DNA from: Rhizobiaceae bacterium
GTDB lineage: Bacteria > Pseudomonadota > Alphaproteobacteria > Rhizobiales > Rhizobiaceae
NCBI GenBank assembly: GCA_004299545.1
Contig: SCRB01000694.1
Coordinates: 1 to 8,481, forward strand
DNA length: 8,481 nt
Direction: 5' to 3'
Shown: in pieces, positions 1-6,480 of the stretch
Numbering within the stretch: the stretch's first letter is position 1
Layout: every line of letters begins with the position of its first letter
Translations under genes and position numbers: made by a program
The notes under the pieces: generated by a model
What the model was told of the DNA's origin: nothing
What the model saw: the letters and a program-made list of their open reading frames with translations, nothing else
Databases searched by the model: none

Positions 1-93
1 GTCGTCGGTTCCTGCTTCTCTGCCCTCTTCTTCGGCATCATCACCTGGGCTGAAAGCATGAGCCTGAAATGGAACGTCGCCGAGACGGCCTGA
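1..93 (+). CDS. C-terminal end of a membrane protein, probably an ABC transporter permease (partial)
   Basis: Frame 1 is open from the window edge to a TGA at 91-93, giving 30 residues. They begin with a hydrophobic stretch (VVGSCFSALFFGIITWA) and end in a short polar tail (ESMSLKWNVAETA). One last transmembrane helix followed by a short basic or amphipathic tail with W and K is how many binding-protein-dependent permeases end, and nitrate/taurine-type permeases come closest in my judgement. The gene is cut by the window, so neither its start nor the diagnostic EAA loop is visible. The next gene starts only 35 bp downstream on the same strand, so the two are probably cotranscribed. That would make this a transport component of the catabolic operon and a possible partner of the solute-binding protein encoded at 5256-6440. 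The reading frame is solid; the permease identity is an inference. Confidence 0.5.
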   Translation, partial: VVGSCFSALFFGIITWAESMSLKWNVAETA

Positions 94-128
94 ACCCTAT
101 TAAACCAGTCCCTGACGGAGGTCATGAC

Positions 129-1484
129 ATGACAACCCCCAACTACGTCACCGAGCCTGCGGGGCAGGTCCCTGTCGTCGCCAGTTCCGACCTCGTCGTC
201 GTTGGCGGCGGACCGGCCGGTATCTCGGCGGCGGTCGCGGGTGCCCGCAACGGGCTTTCGGTGACGCTGCTCGAACGCTACCCCTATCTCGGCGGCCTTG
301 CCTCCGGTGGTATGGTGCTTGTGCTCGACGACATGTGCGACGGCCCCGCCGTGACCGTGCGTGGCCTGTGCAGCGAGATCATCGATCGCATGACTCGCAT
401 GGGCCTGTGCGTCACCCCGCCGGAAGAGGACTGGATTTCCGACAACGCCAAATTCCGCCAATGGGCGCGCTGGGGCGTGTATAATTTCCATTCGCACCAG
501 AAGCCGCAGCCGATCTGCTACGCCTCGGCCTTCGATCCGGACGGCTTCAAGCGCGCGGCCAACGAAATGGTGGCCGAAGCCGGAGTGACGCTGAGAGCGC
601 ATTCCTGGTTCTCGAAGCCGATCGTCGAGGACGGCACGATCAAGGGCGTCGTCTGCGAAACCAAGAGCGGCCGTCAGGCCGTGCTCGGCAAGGTCGTCGT
701 CGACGCCACCGGCGATCTCGACGTGGCCGCCGCCGCCGGCTCGCCGCATTCTCTGGGCTCCTTCATCGTCACCACCGTCTTCCGCCTCGGCGGTATCGAC
801 ACCCACGAAGCGGAGCGTTTCGAATATGAGGAGCCGGAGGCCTTCGCCGTGCTCGACCGCGAGGCGAAGCGCATCATGGGCGGTTCGTGGGAACGCTGGT
901 GGCTGAAGACGCCGCTGCCCGGCATCGCCTGGTGCAACTGCCCGCATATGGCCGGCTTCGACGGGCTCTCGGTCGAGCACCTGACCAATGCCGACTTCAA
1001 GGGCCGCGAACGCATCGCCGAACTGGTCTCTTTCATCCGCGCCAAGATGCCGGGCTTCAAGAACGCCTTCGTCGTCGACGTGGCGCCGCAGATCGGGGTG
1101 CGCCAGTCGCGCCTGCTCGAGGGCGAGTATGTGCTGACCAAGGAAGACGTGACGGCGCGGCGGCACTTCGCCGACAGCGTGGCGCGCGGCCGCGACTATT
1201 ATTATCCCTACCGCACGCTCCTGCCCAAGGGTGTCTCGCAACTCCTTGTCGCCGGCCGGCATTATTCCTCGACCGCCGCCGCACAGCGCATCTCTCGCGA
1301 GATTCCGCCCTGCATGGCAATGGGTGAGGCGACGGGTGTCGCGGCCGCGCTTTCGTTGCAGGCCGGCGTCACCGTCGACAAGGTCGACGTGCGCAAGGTG
1401 CAGGATACACTCAGGGCGCAGGGCGCCGATCCGGGCGACCGGCCGGCTGCCAACGCAACGTTGCAGATGGCCGCGGCGGAGTAG
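129..1484 (+). CDS. FAD-dependent oxidoreductase (FAD_oxidored, PF12831-like)
   Basis: A 451-residue flavoprotein, full length for its family. A Rossmann FAD-binding segment lies near the N terminus: DLVVVGGGPAGISAA at residues 21-35 carries the GxGxxG dinucleotide motif, and the acidic residue that binds the adenosine ribose is E49 in LLER. A second FAD contact, VDATGDLDVA, is at 191-200. GVRQSRLLEGEYVLTKEDV at about 323-341 is typical of the PF12831 group. The C-terminal FAD closure is LLVAGRHYSS through CMAMGEATGVAAA at 372-407. No redox-active CxxC or iron-sulfur motif is seen, so electrons must go to an external partner, and the ferredoxin encoded in the same gene set is a natural candidate. 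The start at 129 was chosen because GGAGG at 117-121 sits 7 nt before this ATG. An earlier in-frame ATG at 69 would overlap the upstream gene and has no good ribosome site. The substrate is unknown; the cytoplasmic location is inferred from the lack of a signal peptide. Confidence 0.88.
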   Translation: MTTPNYVTEPAGQVPVVASSDLVVVGGGPAGISAAVAGARNGLSVTLLERYPYLGGLASGGMVLVLDDMCDGPAVTVRGLCSEIIDRMTRMGLCVTPPEEDWISDNAKFRQWARWGVYNFHSHQKPQPICYASAFDPDGFKRAANEMVAEAGVTLRAHSWFSKPIVEDGTIKGVVCETKSGRQAVLGKVVVDATGDLDVAAAAGSPHSLGSFIVTTVFRLGGIDTHEAERFEYEEPEAFAVLDREAKRIMGGSWERWWLKTPLPGIAWCNCPHMAGFDGLSVEHLTNADFKGRERIAELVSFIRAKMPGFKNAFVVDVAPQIGVRQSRLLEGEYVLTKEDVTARRHFADSVARGRDYYYPYRTLLPKGVSQLLVAGRHYSSTAAAQRISREIPPCMAMGEATGVAAALSLQAGVTVDKVDVRKVQDTLRAQGADPGDRPAANATLQMAAAE

Positions 1485-1490
1485 GATAGC

Positions 1491-1613
1491 CCCCCTCATC
1501 CGGCCCTTCGGGCCACCTTCTCCCCGGTGGGGAGAAGAGCGAAGCGGCCGCGCCGGCTCTCTCCTCTCCCCGACGGGGAGAGGGTGGTGAGCGAAGCGAG
1601 ACGGATGAGGGGG
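1491..1613. repeat. RIME-like composite palindromic intergenic repeat
   Basis: A compact element fills most of the gap between the oxidoreductase and CoA-transferase genes. Its ends are a perfect 12-bp inverted repeat, CCCCCTCATCCG at 1491-1502 and its complement at 1602-1613. Inside are three hairpins: GGCCC-TTC-GGGCC (1502-1514), CTTCTCCCC-GGT-GGGGAGAAG (1517-1537) and CCTCTCCCC-GAC-GGGGAGAGG (1563-1583). GAGCGAAGCG occurs twice, near 1537 and 1590. This mosaic of two similar G+C-rich palindromes inside CCCTCATCCG ends matches my memory of the Rhizobium-specific intergenic mosaic elements (RIME1). In an mRNA the hairpins could slow exonucleases or attenuate transcription, so expression of the oxidoreductase may differ from that of the genes downstream. 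Confidence 0.75.
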
Positions 1614-1669
1614 CTGGACATTCGTCAGCGGGCGAATGGCATCTGAAATCGACCAGATAGGAATCAAAA

Positions 1670-2875
1670 ATGACATCTCCAGACACCCAGCCGCTTTCGG
1701 GCATCAAGGTCATCGACTTCACGCAGGTGATGCTCGGCCCCTGCTGCACGCAGGTCCTTGCGGATTATGGCGCCGACGTCATCAAGATCGAGCGGCCGGG
1801 TGCGGGCGACCTTTCCCGCGGCTCCATCGCCGACGATCCGGACGGCCAGAACAACCCCGTCTTCCGCAGCCTGAACCGCAACAAGCGCTCGATAGCGCTC
1901 GACATGCGCAAGGACGACGCCAAGGCGGTGATTTACGAACTGGTGAAGACCGCCGATGTCGTGGTCAACAATTTCCGCGCCGGCGTCATGGAACGCATGG
2001 GCTTCGGCCACGAGAAGCTGTCAGAGATCAATCCGCGCATCATCTCCGCCTTCGGTTCGGGCTTCGGCCCCAAGGGACCGCTGTCGCACAAGGGCGGACA
2101 GGACCTGCTCGCCCAAGCTCTTTCCGGCGTGATGCTGCGCAAGGCCGATCCCAGCCTGCCGACCTCGCTCTATCCAACCGCGCTTTGCGACTACACCGCC
2201 GGCATGCATCTGGTGCAGGCGATCTTGCTGGCGCTGATGCAAAGGGAAAAGACCGGCCGCGGCCAGTCGGTTTCCGTTTCGCTTTTCGAGAGCATGCTCG
2301 CCATGCAAATCCAGGAAGCAGCGATGTGGCTCCAGCGCCGGAAGGATTTGAACTGGGGCGCCTTTCCGCTGACCGGCGTCTTCGAAACGACGGACGGTTG
2401 GGTTGTAATGGTCGGTGCTTTCAAGGCGAACCCGTTGCAGGACATCTGCAAGGCGCTCGACCTGCCGGACCTGTCGCAGGAGCCGCGCTTCGCAAGCTTC
2501 GCCGACAAAGTCGCGCACAAGCCGGAGCTGCAACGGCTTTTCAGCGAGCGCTTCGCGACCAACACGACCGAATACTGGCTGGGCCGGCTGGAGGAGCAGG
2601 ATCTGCTGTGCGCCCCCGTCCTGACCCTGCCGCAGGCGCTAGACCACGGCCAAACCAAGGTCAACGGCTCGATCATCGAACTCGATGGCGGCATCCCGAT
2701 CCTCGGCTCGCCGCTGACGATGGACCCGACCGCCTTCCAGGTGCGGCATGCTCCGCCCGAACTTGGCGGCGACGGCCGGGCGATCCTGGAAGAAGCAGGC
2801 TATTCGACCGGTGAGATCGACCGCCTGGTCGAGAACGGTGCGCTCTCCGGCGAGAGGCAGGGAGAAGCGGCATGA
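1670..2875 (+). CDS. Class III CoA-transferase (CaiB/BaiF, formyl-CoA transferase family)
   Basis: This 401-residue protein has the usual length of class III CoA-transferases, which move CoA from one acyl-CoA to another carboxylic acid. The N terminus LSGIKVIDFTQVMLGPCCTQVLADYGADVIKIERPGAGD (written here in family order, residues 9-47) has the characteristic start, GIKVID, then LADYGADVIKIE. NRNKRSIALD at 69-78 and the NNFRAGVMERMG segment at 100-111 are also typical. The catalytic aspartate that forms the mixed anhydride is D174 in ALCDYTAGMH, corresponding to D169 of formyl-CoA transferase. It is followed by the family signature TGRGQSVSVSLFESML. AGGA-type ribosome site at 1659-1662 supports the ATG at 1670. 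The stop overlaps the next start in an ATGA arrangement, so it is translationally coupled to the crotonase gene. A CaiB-like transferase next to a CaiD-like crotonase resembles carnitine metabolism, but donor and acceptor cannot be read from the sequence. Confidence 0.93.
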   Translation: MTSPDTQPLSGIKVIDFTQVMLGPCCTQVLADYGADVIKIERPGAGDLSRGSIADDPDGQNNPVFRSLNRNKRSIALDMRKDDAKAVIYELVKTADVVVNNFRAGVMERMGFGHEKLSEINPRIISAFGSGFGPKGPLSHKGGQDLLAQALSGVMLRKADPSLPTSLYPTALCDYTAGMHLVQAILLALMQREKTGRGQSVSVSLFESMLAMQIQEAAMWLQRRKDLNWGAFPLTGVFETTDGWVVMVGAFKANPLQDICKALDLPDLSQEPRFASFADKVAHKPELQRLFSERFATNTTEYWLGRLEEQDLLCAPVLTLPQALDHGQTKVNGSIIELDGGIPILGSPLTMDPTAFQVRHAPPELGGDGRAILEEAGYSTGEIDRLVENGALSGERQGEAA

Positions 2876-3648
2876 GCGTCCTTTTTTCCGTCGAGGACCA
2901 TGTCGCGCGCGTCACCATCGACCGCCCCGATGTGCTTAACGCCGTCGACCTTGCGACCCAGGCGGAGCTCGTCCGCATTTGGGAGGCGATCGAAAAGGAC
3001 CGCGACGTGCGCGTCGTGGTGCTCACCGGCGCGGGAGACAGGGCCTTCTGCACCGGGGCCGACATGAAGGGAAGCTCGGGCATGAGCGGCCTTGAATATT
3101 GGGCAGCCCCCCGCCCCGGTGGCTTTGGCGGCATCGCACTGCGCGATACGCTCAATGTGCCGGTCATCGCCCGGGTCAACGGCCATGCGCTTGGCGGCGG
3201 CATGGAGATGGTGCTCGGCTGCGACATCGTCATCGCATCCGAGAAGGCAACCTTCGGCCTGCCGGAGCCGCGCGTCGGCCGTCTGGCGCTCGACGGCGGC
3301 ATCGCGCTGCTCGCCCGCCGCATCCCCCATGTCCAGGCGATGGGCATGCTTCTGACGGGCCGGCGTATCGGGGCCGCGGAGGCCTTCCGCCTCGGGCTGG
3401 TCAACGAAATTGCCGCGCCCGACGCGCTTGACGAGACGGTCAATCGCTGGGTGGGCGACATTCTCGCCTGCGCGCCTCTTTCGGTCCGCGCCGTCAAGGC
3501 AATGGTACGGGCTGGCGAGGGCCTATCAGCCAAGGAAGCACAGATGCTCAGGCTGCCTGCATTGGTCGAGGCGCTGCAGTCGGAAGACCAGAATGAAGGC
3601 GTCGCCGCCTTCCGCGAGAAACGTGCCCCGAAATGGACGGGACGCTGA
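2872..3648 (+). CDS. Enoyl-CoA hydratase/isomerase family protein (crotonase fold)
   Basis: This 258-residue protein is full length for the crotonase superfamily and acts on acyl-CoA thioesters in the cytoplasm. The oxyanion hole is made by A63 in CTGADMK and G109 in GHALGGGMEM. Both catalytic acids of true hydratases are present: E112 (equivalent to E144 of rat enoyl-CoA hydratase) and E132 in GLPEPRVG (equivalent to E164), exactly 20 residues apart. The numbering and the LLTGRRIGAAEAFRLGLVNEI segment are close to carnitinyl-CoA dehydratase CaiD, which is why a hydration or dehydration of a 2-enoyl-CoA is more likely than isomerisation or hydrolysis. The ATG overlaps the CoA-transferase stop by 4 nt and is preceded by GGGAG at 2860-2864 with 7-nt spacing. 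Its likely substrate is the CoA ester made by the preceding enzyme. The chemical identity of that ester is unknown. Confidence 0.93.
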   Translation: MSVLFSVEDHVARVTIDRPDVLNAVDLATQAELVRIWEAIEKDRDVRVVVLTGAGDRAFCTGADMKGSSGMSGLEYWAAPRPGGFGGIALRDTLNVPVIARVNGHALGGGMEMVLGCDIVIASEKATFGLPEPRVGRLALDGGIALLARRIPHVQAMGMLLTGRRIGAAEAFRLGLVNEIAAPDALDETVNRWVGDILACAPLSVRAVKAMVRAGEGLSAKEAQMLRLPALVEALQSEDQNEGVAAFREKRAPKWTGR

Positions 3649-3658
3649 GGACAGGGCA

Positions 3659-4006
3659 ATGGTTTACGTGATCGCCTCGGCCTGCATCGACGTCAAGGAC
3701 GGTGCTTGCCAGGAAGTCTGCCCCGTCGAATGTATCTACGAAGGCGGTCGGATGATGTACATCCAGCCGGAGGAATGTATTTCCTGCGGGCTCTGCCTTT
3801 CGGTGTGCCCCGTCGATGCGATCTTCTCCGAGGACGATCTGCCTCCGCACGAACGGCGGTTCCAAGCCATCAACGCGGAGTTTTTCGGCCCGGACGTTAC
3901 CGCGTGGGGTGCGCCGGGCGGCGCTTCGGCTCCCTACCGTTCGGAAAAAGACCATCCTGAAGTCGCATGCCGGAAAAAGGTACTGGCAGGCCACGACGAT
4001 TCTTGA
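3659..4006 (+). CDS. 7Fe-type ferredoxin ([3Fe-4S][4Fe-4S])
   Basis: A 115-residue electron carrier. Its cysteines are C9, C17, C21, C25, C40, C43, C46 and C50, which is the spacing of Azotobacter ferredoxin I shifted by one residue. By that analogy C9, C17 and C50 hold a [3Fe-4S] cluster, C21, C40, C43 and C46 hold a [4Fe-4S] cluster, and C25 is the free cysteine near it. Both CP motifs (CPVEC and CPVDA) are intact. A further cysteine near residue 104 lies in the C-terminal extension, which is rich in charged residues (SEKDHPEVACRKKV). The start was set at the ATG at 3659 because the iron-sulfur domain begins there and GAGG lies at 3647-3650, 10 bp after the crotonase stop. Upstream in-frame codons belong to the overlapping crotonase gene. 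It probably exchanges electrons with the flavoprotein encoded at 129-1484; no dedicated ferredoxin reductase is visible. Confidence 0.93.
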   Translation: MVYVIASACIDVKDGACQEVCPVECIYEGGRMMYIQPEECISCGLCLSVCPVDAIFSEDDLPPHERRFQAINAEFFGPDVTAWGAPGGASAPYRSEKDHPEVACRKKVLAGHDDS

Positions 4007-4147
4007 GGAAATTATTTTCCGCGCCTATCACGCTGTGATGGGACCGCCGGCTGTCGGCGCTGTCAGGCCGAAGGCTCGCTATACTCCTTGCCTGATGGAA
4101 CAGTCGGAGTGCCTGCCTTGACGGATGAAATCACCGGAGTTTCTGAA

Positions 4148-5065
4148 ATGCCCACTCTCACCGGCGTGATCGCCGCCGCTGCCACGCCCGTCCGCGAGGA
4201 TCGCTCGATTGATCTCGATCATCTGGTCGAGCATTGCCGCTGGCTGCTTGCCGACGGCGGCCTGAACGGCATCAATCTGCTCGGCACGACCGGCGAAGCG
4301 ACGTCCTTCTCCACGGAACAGCGCATCGCAGCCATGCGGGCTGTCGCCAAGGCCGGCCTGCCGCTCGACCGCTTCATGGTCGGTACAGGCGCAGCGGCTC
4401 TCGACGACGCATGCCGGCTCACCGCCGAAGCCAGGGAACTCGGCTTTGCCGGTGCGCTGCTTCTGCCGCCCTTCTACTACAAGGGCATCGACGCCGACGG
4501 CGTGGTGTCCTATGTCGAGACGCTGATCGGCAGGGTGGGGGCAGAGGGCCTGAAACTCTACCTTTATCATTTCCCGGCCAATTCCGGCGTTCCCTATACG
4601 CCGGAAATCGTTGCCCGGTTGCGCGAACGCCATCCGCAACAGGTGCTGGGCCTGAAGGACAGTTCCGGCGACCTCGACTATTCCGCCGCCCTCGCGCGCG
4701 ACCTGCCCGGCTTCGCCGTCTTCCCCAGCGCGGAGGCATTGCTCGGCCGTGCCGCCGAACTCGGCTTCGCCGGCTGCATCTCCGCCACCGCCAATGTCAC
4801 GGGTCCGTTCGCGCAGATCGCCTGGAGCGGACCGGACAAGGCCGCGAAGAAAGATGCGCTCGACAAGGCCGTCGAGATCCGCGCCCTCATCGCGCGCTTT
4901 CCGCTGGTGGCGTCCGTGAAGGCTGCGCTCGCTCTTCTGACCGGGCGCGACGACTGGGCACGGGTCATGCCGCCGCTGACCGCGCTCACGCCAAAGCAGC
5001 GCTCACAACTGGCCGATATCCTCGCGGCAAGCGCATTCGGTAAACTGATCGGCCGCTCGTCTTAA
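4148..5065 (+). CDS. Dihydrodipicolinate synthase/N-acetylneuraminate lyase superfamily protein (class I aldolase or dehydratase)
   Basis: A 305-residue TIM-barrel enzyme with the complete active site of the superfamily. GTTGE at 46-50 binds the 2-oxo acid carboxylate, Y140 in LYHFPANSG is the catalytic tyrosine, and K170 in VLGLKDSSGD forms the Schiff base with pyruvate or another 2-oxo acid. True DapA proteins carry an arginine just after the tyrosine segment (R138 in E. coli, in SRTG) that binds aspartate semialdehyde. Here the matching position is N144 in ANSG, so lysine biosynthesis is unlikely. GTTGE rather than GSTGE also speaks against a classical sialic acid lyase. Breakdown or dehydration of a 2-oxo sugar acid or 4-hydroxy-2-oxo acid fits best, but the substrate is not known. 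The start at 4148 has GGAG at 4136-4139; an in-frame ATG at 4088 lacks a convincing ribosome site. It follows the ferredoxin gene after 141 bp. Confidence 0.9.
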   Translation: MPTLTGVIAAAATPVREDRSIDLDHLVEHCRWLLADGGLNGINLLGTTGEATSFSTEQRIAAMRAVAKAGLPLDRFMVGTGAAALDDACRLTAEARELGFAGALLLPPFYYKGIDADGVVSYVETLIGRVGAEGLKLYLYHFPANSGVPYTPEIVARLRERHPQQVLGLKDSSGDLDYSAALARDLPGFAVFPSAEALLGRAAELGFAGCISATANVTGPFAQIAWSGPDKAAKKDALDKAVEIRALIARFPLVASVKAALALLTGRDDWARVMPPLTALTPKQRSQLADILAASAFGKLIGRSS

Positions 5066-5255
5066 AGCGGGATGGTTTGAATCGTTTTGGTCATGGTTAG
5101 CACCACCGGTCGTACCGGTGGTGCGGCCAAGGCGATCGCCGCAGGAATCGGGTCGAATTGCCTCCAGCGGAGCGATTCCATCTCACCATGAAAGGCTCTA
5201 ACGACGAGAGACCCTTTCCTCCGGTGGTGGTATCTGTGCCACCCGAAGAATCCGA
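5066..5255. other. Structured intergenic region between convergent gene sets
   Basis: This 190-bp gap contains several inverted repeats and no plausible gene. Besides the strong stem at 5100-5124 it has GGAATCG (5144-5150) pairing with CGATTCC (5173-5179), enclosing a small CTCC-AGC-GGAG hairpin at 5162-5172. An imperfect stem AAAGGCTCT / AGAGACCCTTT lies near 5191-5217, and GGTGG / CCACC encloses an 8-nt loop at 5226-5243. Both flanking genes end here, so transcription termination or mRNA 3'-end protection is the simplest role. The number of stems also fits a decayed intergenic repeat. Confidence 0.45.
5100..5124. terminator. Strong hairpin, possible bidirectional terminator or 3'-end stabiliser
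   Basis: GCACCACCGGT at 5100-5110 and its exact complement at 5114-5124 form an 11-bp stem with a 3-nt CGT loop, 35 bp after the aldolase stop. An outer stem TTGGTC (5087-5092) with GGCCAA (5125-5130) can add six pairs, one a G-U. There is no T-run on either side, so it is not a textbook intrinsic terminator. Its place between convergent genes still suggests 3'-end function for both transcripts. Confidence 0.5.
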
Positions 5256-6440
5256 TTAATGGTGAGCGGCACCGATCTCGCGATCCCACTTCTCGAACAT
5301 CGCAACGAGGGGCTTGGCGTCGAGAGGCGGTTCGATCGGATTGTTGGCGATGAGATCGGCATATTCAGGCCGTCCGAACTGCTTGATGCAGTCCTGATCT
5401 TCCGCCGGCGCCATATCGAGCGGCACATTCTTGATGGCCGGCCCCGGATACATGTATCCGTGATCGTACATCATCGCCTGCTGTTGCGGCTCCAGGACAA
5501 AGGCGATCAGTTGCAGGAGAACGCCGAGCTTCTCGTCCGTTACGCCCTTGGGCACGGCGAAGAAGTTGGCATCCCCGACCCAATGGAAGCCTTTCAATGT
5601 AGCGATCTTGTATTCCTTCGGCACGATGCCGAGGAAGCGGGGATTGATGTCCCAGCCGCAGGTCGTCGCGATGATGTCGCGCGTTCCCTCGCCGAGTTCC
5701 TTCATCGTCGTGGTGGTGCCAGCGGGATAGTATTCGATATATTGGCCGAGCTCCTTCAGGTAAGCCCAAGTCTTGTCCCAACCGTGGACCGGCTCCTTCG
5801 GGTCCTTGTCACCGAGCAGATAGGGGAGCCCCATGACGAAGGTACGGCCCGGCCCGGAATTGGCTGGCCTTGCATACATGAATTTGTTCTTGTGCGCCTT
5901 TGCCCAGGCAAGCAGCGTCTCGGCAGAATCTGGTACATCCTTGACGCGATCCGGGGCATATTCGAGCAGCGGCCCCGAGGGTGTCCAATCGTCGACGAAG
6001 CCCTGCCCCTTGGTCATCTGCTGCATCTCGTAAGCCCCGGGCTCGTAGAGCTTTTCCAAATCCGGAAAAGACGAGGCATATTTGGGCAGTATCTCCGTCC
6101 ACAACCCCTGTTCGATGCCAGCGGCAAGCGCATCGTTCCCCGTCAGCACGAAATCGATGTCGAGACGGCCCGCCGCCTGTTCGGCCTGTAGCTTGCCGGC
6201 GAGTTCCGGGGCTGTAGCCTGCGTATAGACGAAACGGGAAACCAGCTCCGGATGGGTCTGGGCGAACTTGTCCAGCGCCGGCTGGCTGATCTGCAGGTCT
6301 CCAGCCACGTCGATGACATTGATTGTCACCGGCTCTTTCGGCTTCGGAAACGCCTTCGCGGCGGCCCTGAGCTGCCCCGTCACACCGAGCGTCGCCGCAG
6401 CAGCCAATGCGCCTTTCAATACCGTGCGTCTTGTCGTCAT
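5256..6440 (-). CDS. ABC transporter substrate-binding protein, Tat-exported (extracellular solute-binding protein)
   Basis: A 394-residue periplasmic binding protein. The N terminus MTTRRTVLKGALAAAATLG has a twin-arginine motif (T-R-R-T-V-L-K, R4-R5), an alanine-rich hydrophobic core, and an AxA-like cleavage region at about residues 26-30, so export of the folded protein by the Tat system is likely. No lipobox cysteine is seen. The mature part has the make-up of cluster-type family 1 binding proteins, such as those for polyamines, iron or sugars, with segments ARPANSGPGRTF, TTCGWDINPRF and LEPQQQAMMYDHGYMYPGP. Ligand class cannot be assigned. GGGAGG at 6448-6453 sits 7 nt before the ATG. 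It is the last gene of the leftward operon, 40 bp after the NagB-like gene, and no permease or ATPase gene accompanies it in this window. The membrane partner may be the permease whose tail lies at 1-93. Confidence 0.88.
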   Translation of the reverse strand: MTTRRTVLKGALAAAATLGVTGQLRAAAKAFPKPKEPVTINVIDVAGDLQISQPALDKFAQTHPELVSRFVYTQATAPELAGKLQAEQAAGRLDIDFVLTGNDALAAGIEQGLWTEILPKYASSFPDLEKLYEPGAYEMQQMTKGQGFVDDWTPSGPLLEYAPDRVKDVPDSAETLLAWAKAHKNKFMYARPANSGPGRTFVMGLPYLLGDKDPKEPVHGWDKTWAYLKELGQYIEYYPAGTTTTMKELGEGTRDIIATTCGWDINPRFLGIVPKEYKIATLKGFHWVGDANFFAVPKGVTDEKLGVLLQLIAFVLEPQQQAMMYDHGYMYPGPAIKNVPLDMAPAEDQDCIKQFGRPEYADLIANNPIEPPLDAKPLVAMFEKWDREIGAAHH

Positions 6441-6480
6441 TGTCTTACCTCCCAGTTGAAGTGATGCACTTTCTCCGATG

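Noticed and set aside
69..128. Upstream ATG extending the oxidoreductase by 20 residues
   Set aside because: It overlaps the preceding gene and lacks a ribosome site, whereas the ATG at 129 has GGAGG at ideal spacing.
1491..1613. CRISPR array or attachment site
   Set aside because: The repeats are inverted hairpins of differing sequence without regular spacers, fitting an intergenic mosaic element.
1636..2814. Open frame of 392 codons on the plus strand overlapping the CoA-transferase gene
   Set aside because: Arginine-rich shadow; the overlapping frame carries the class III CoA-transferase signature and catalytic aspartate.
1670..3648. A classical carnitine (cai) operon
   Set aside because: Only the CaiB-like and CaiD-like genes are present; no CaiA-like acyl-CoA dehydrogenase, CaiC ligase or FixABCX-type genes are in the window.
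2673..3659. Open frame of 328 codons on the minus strand across the crotonase gene
   Set aside because: Low-complexity Ser/Arg/Pro-rich translation opposite a gene with all catalytic residues of the crotonase family.
5259..6191. Long open frame of 310 codons on the plus strand, antisense to the solute-binding protein gene
   Set aside because: High-G+C shadow frame; the minus-strand protein has a clear signal peptide, ribosome site and family features, while this one has none.
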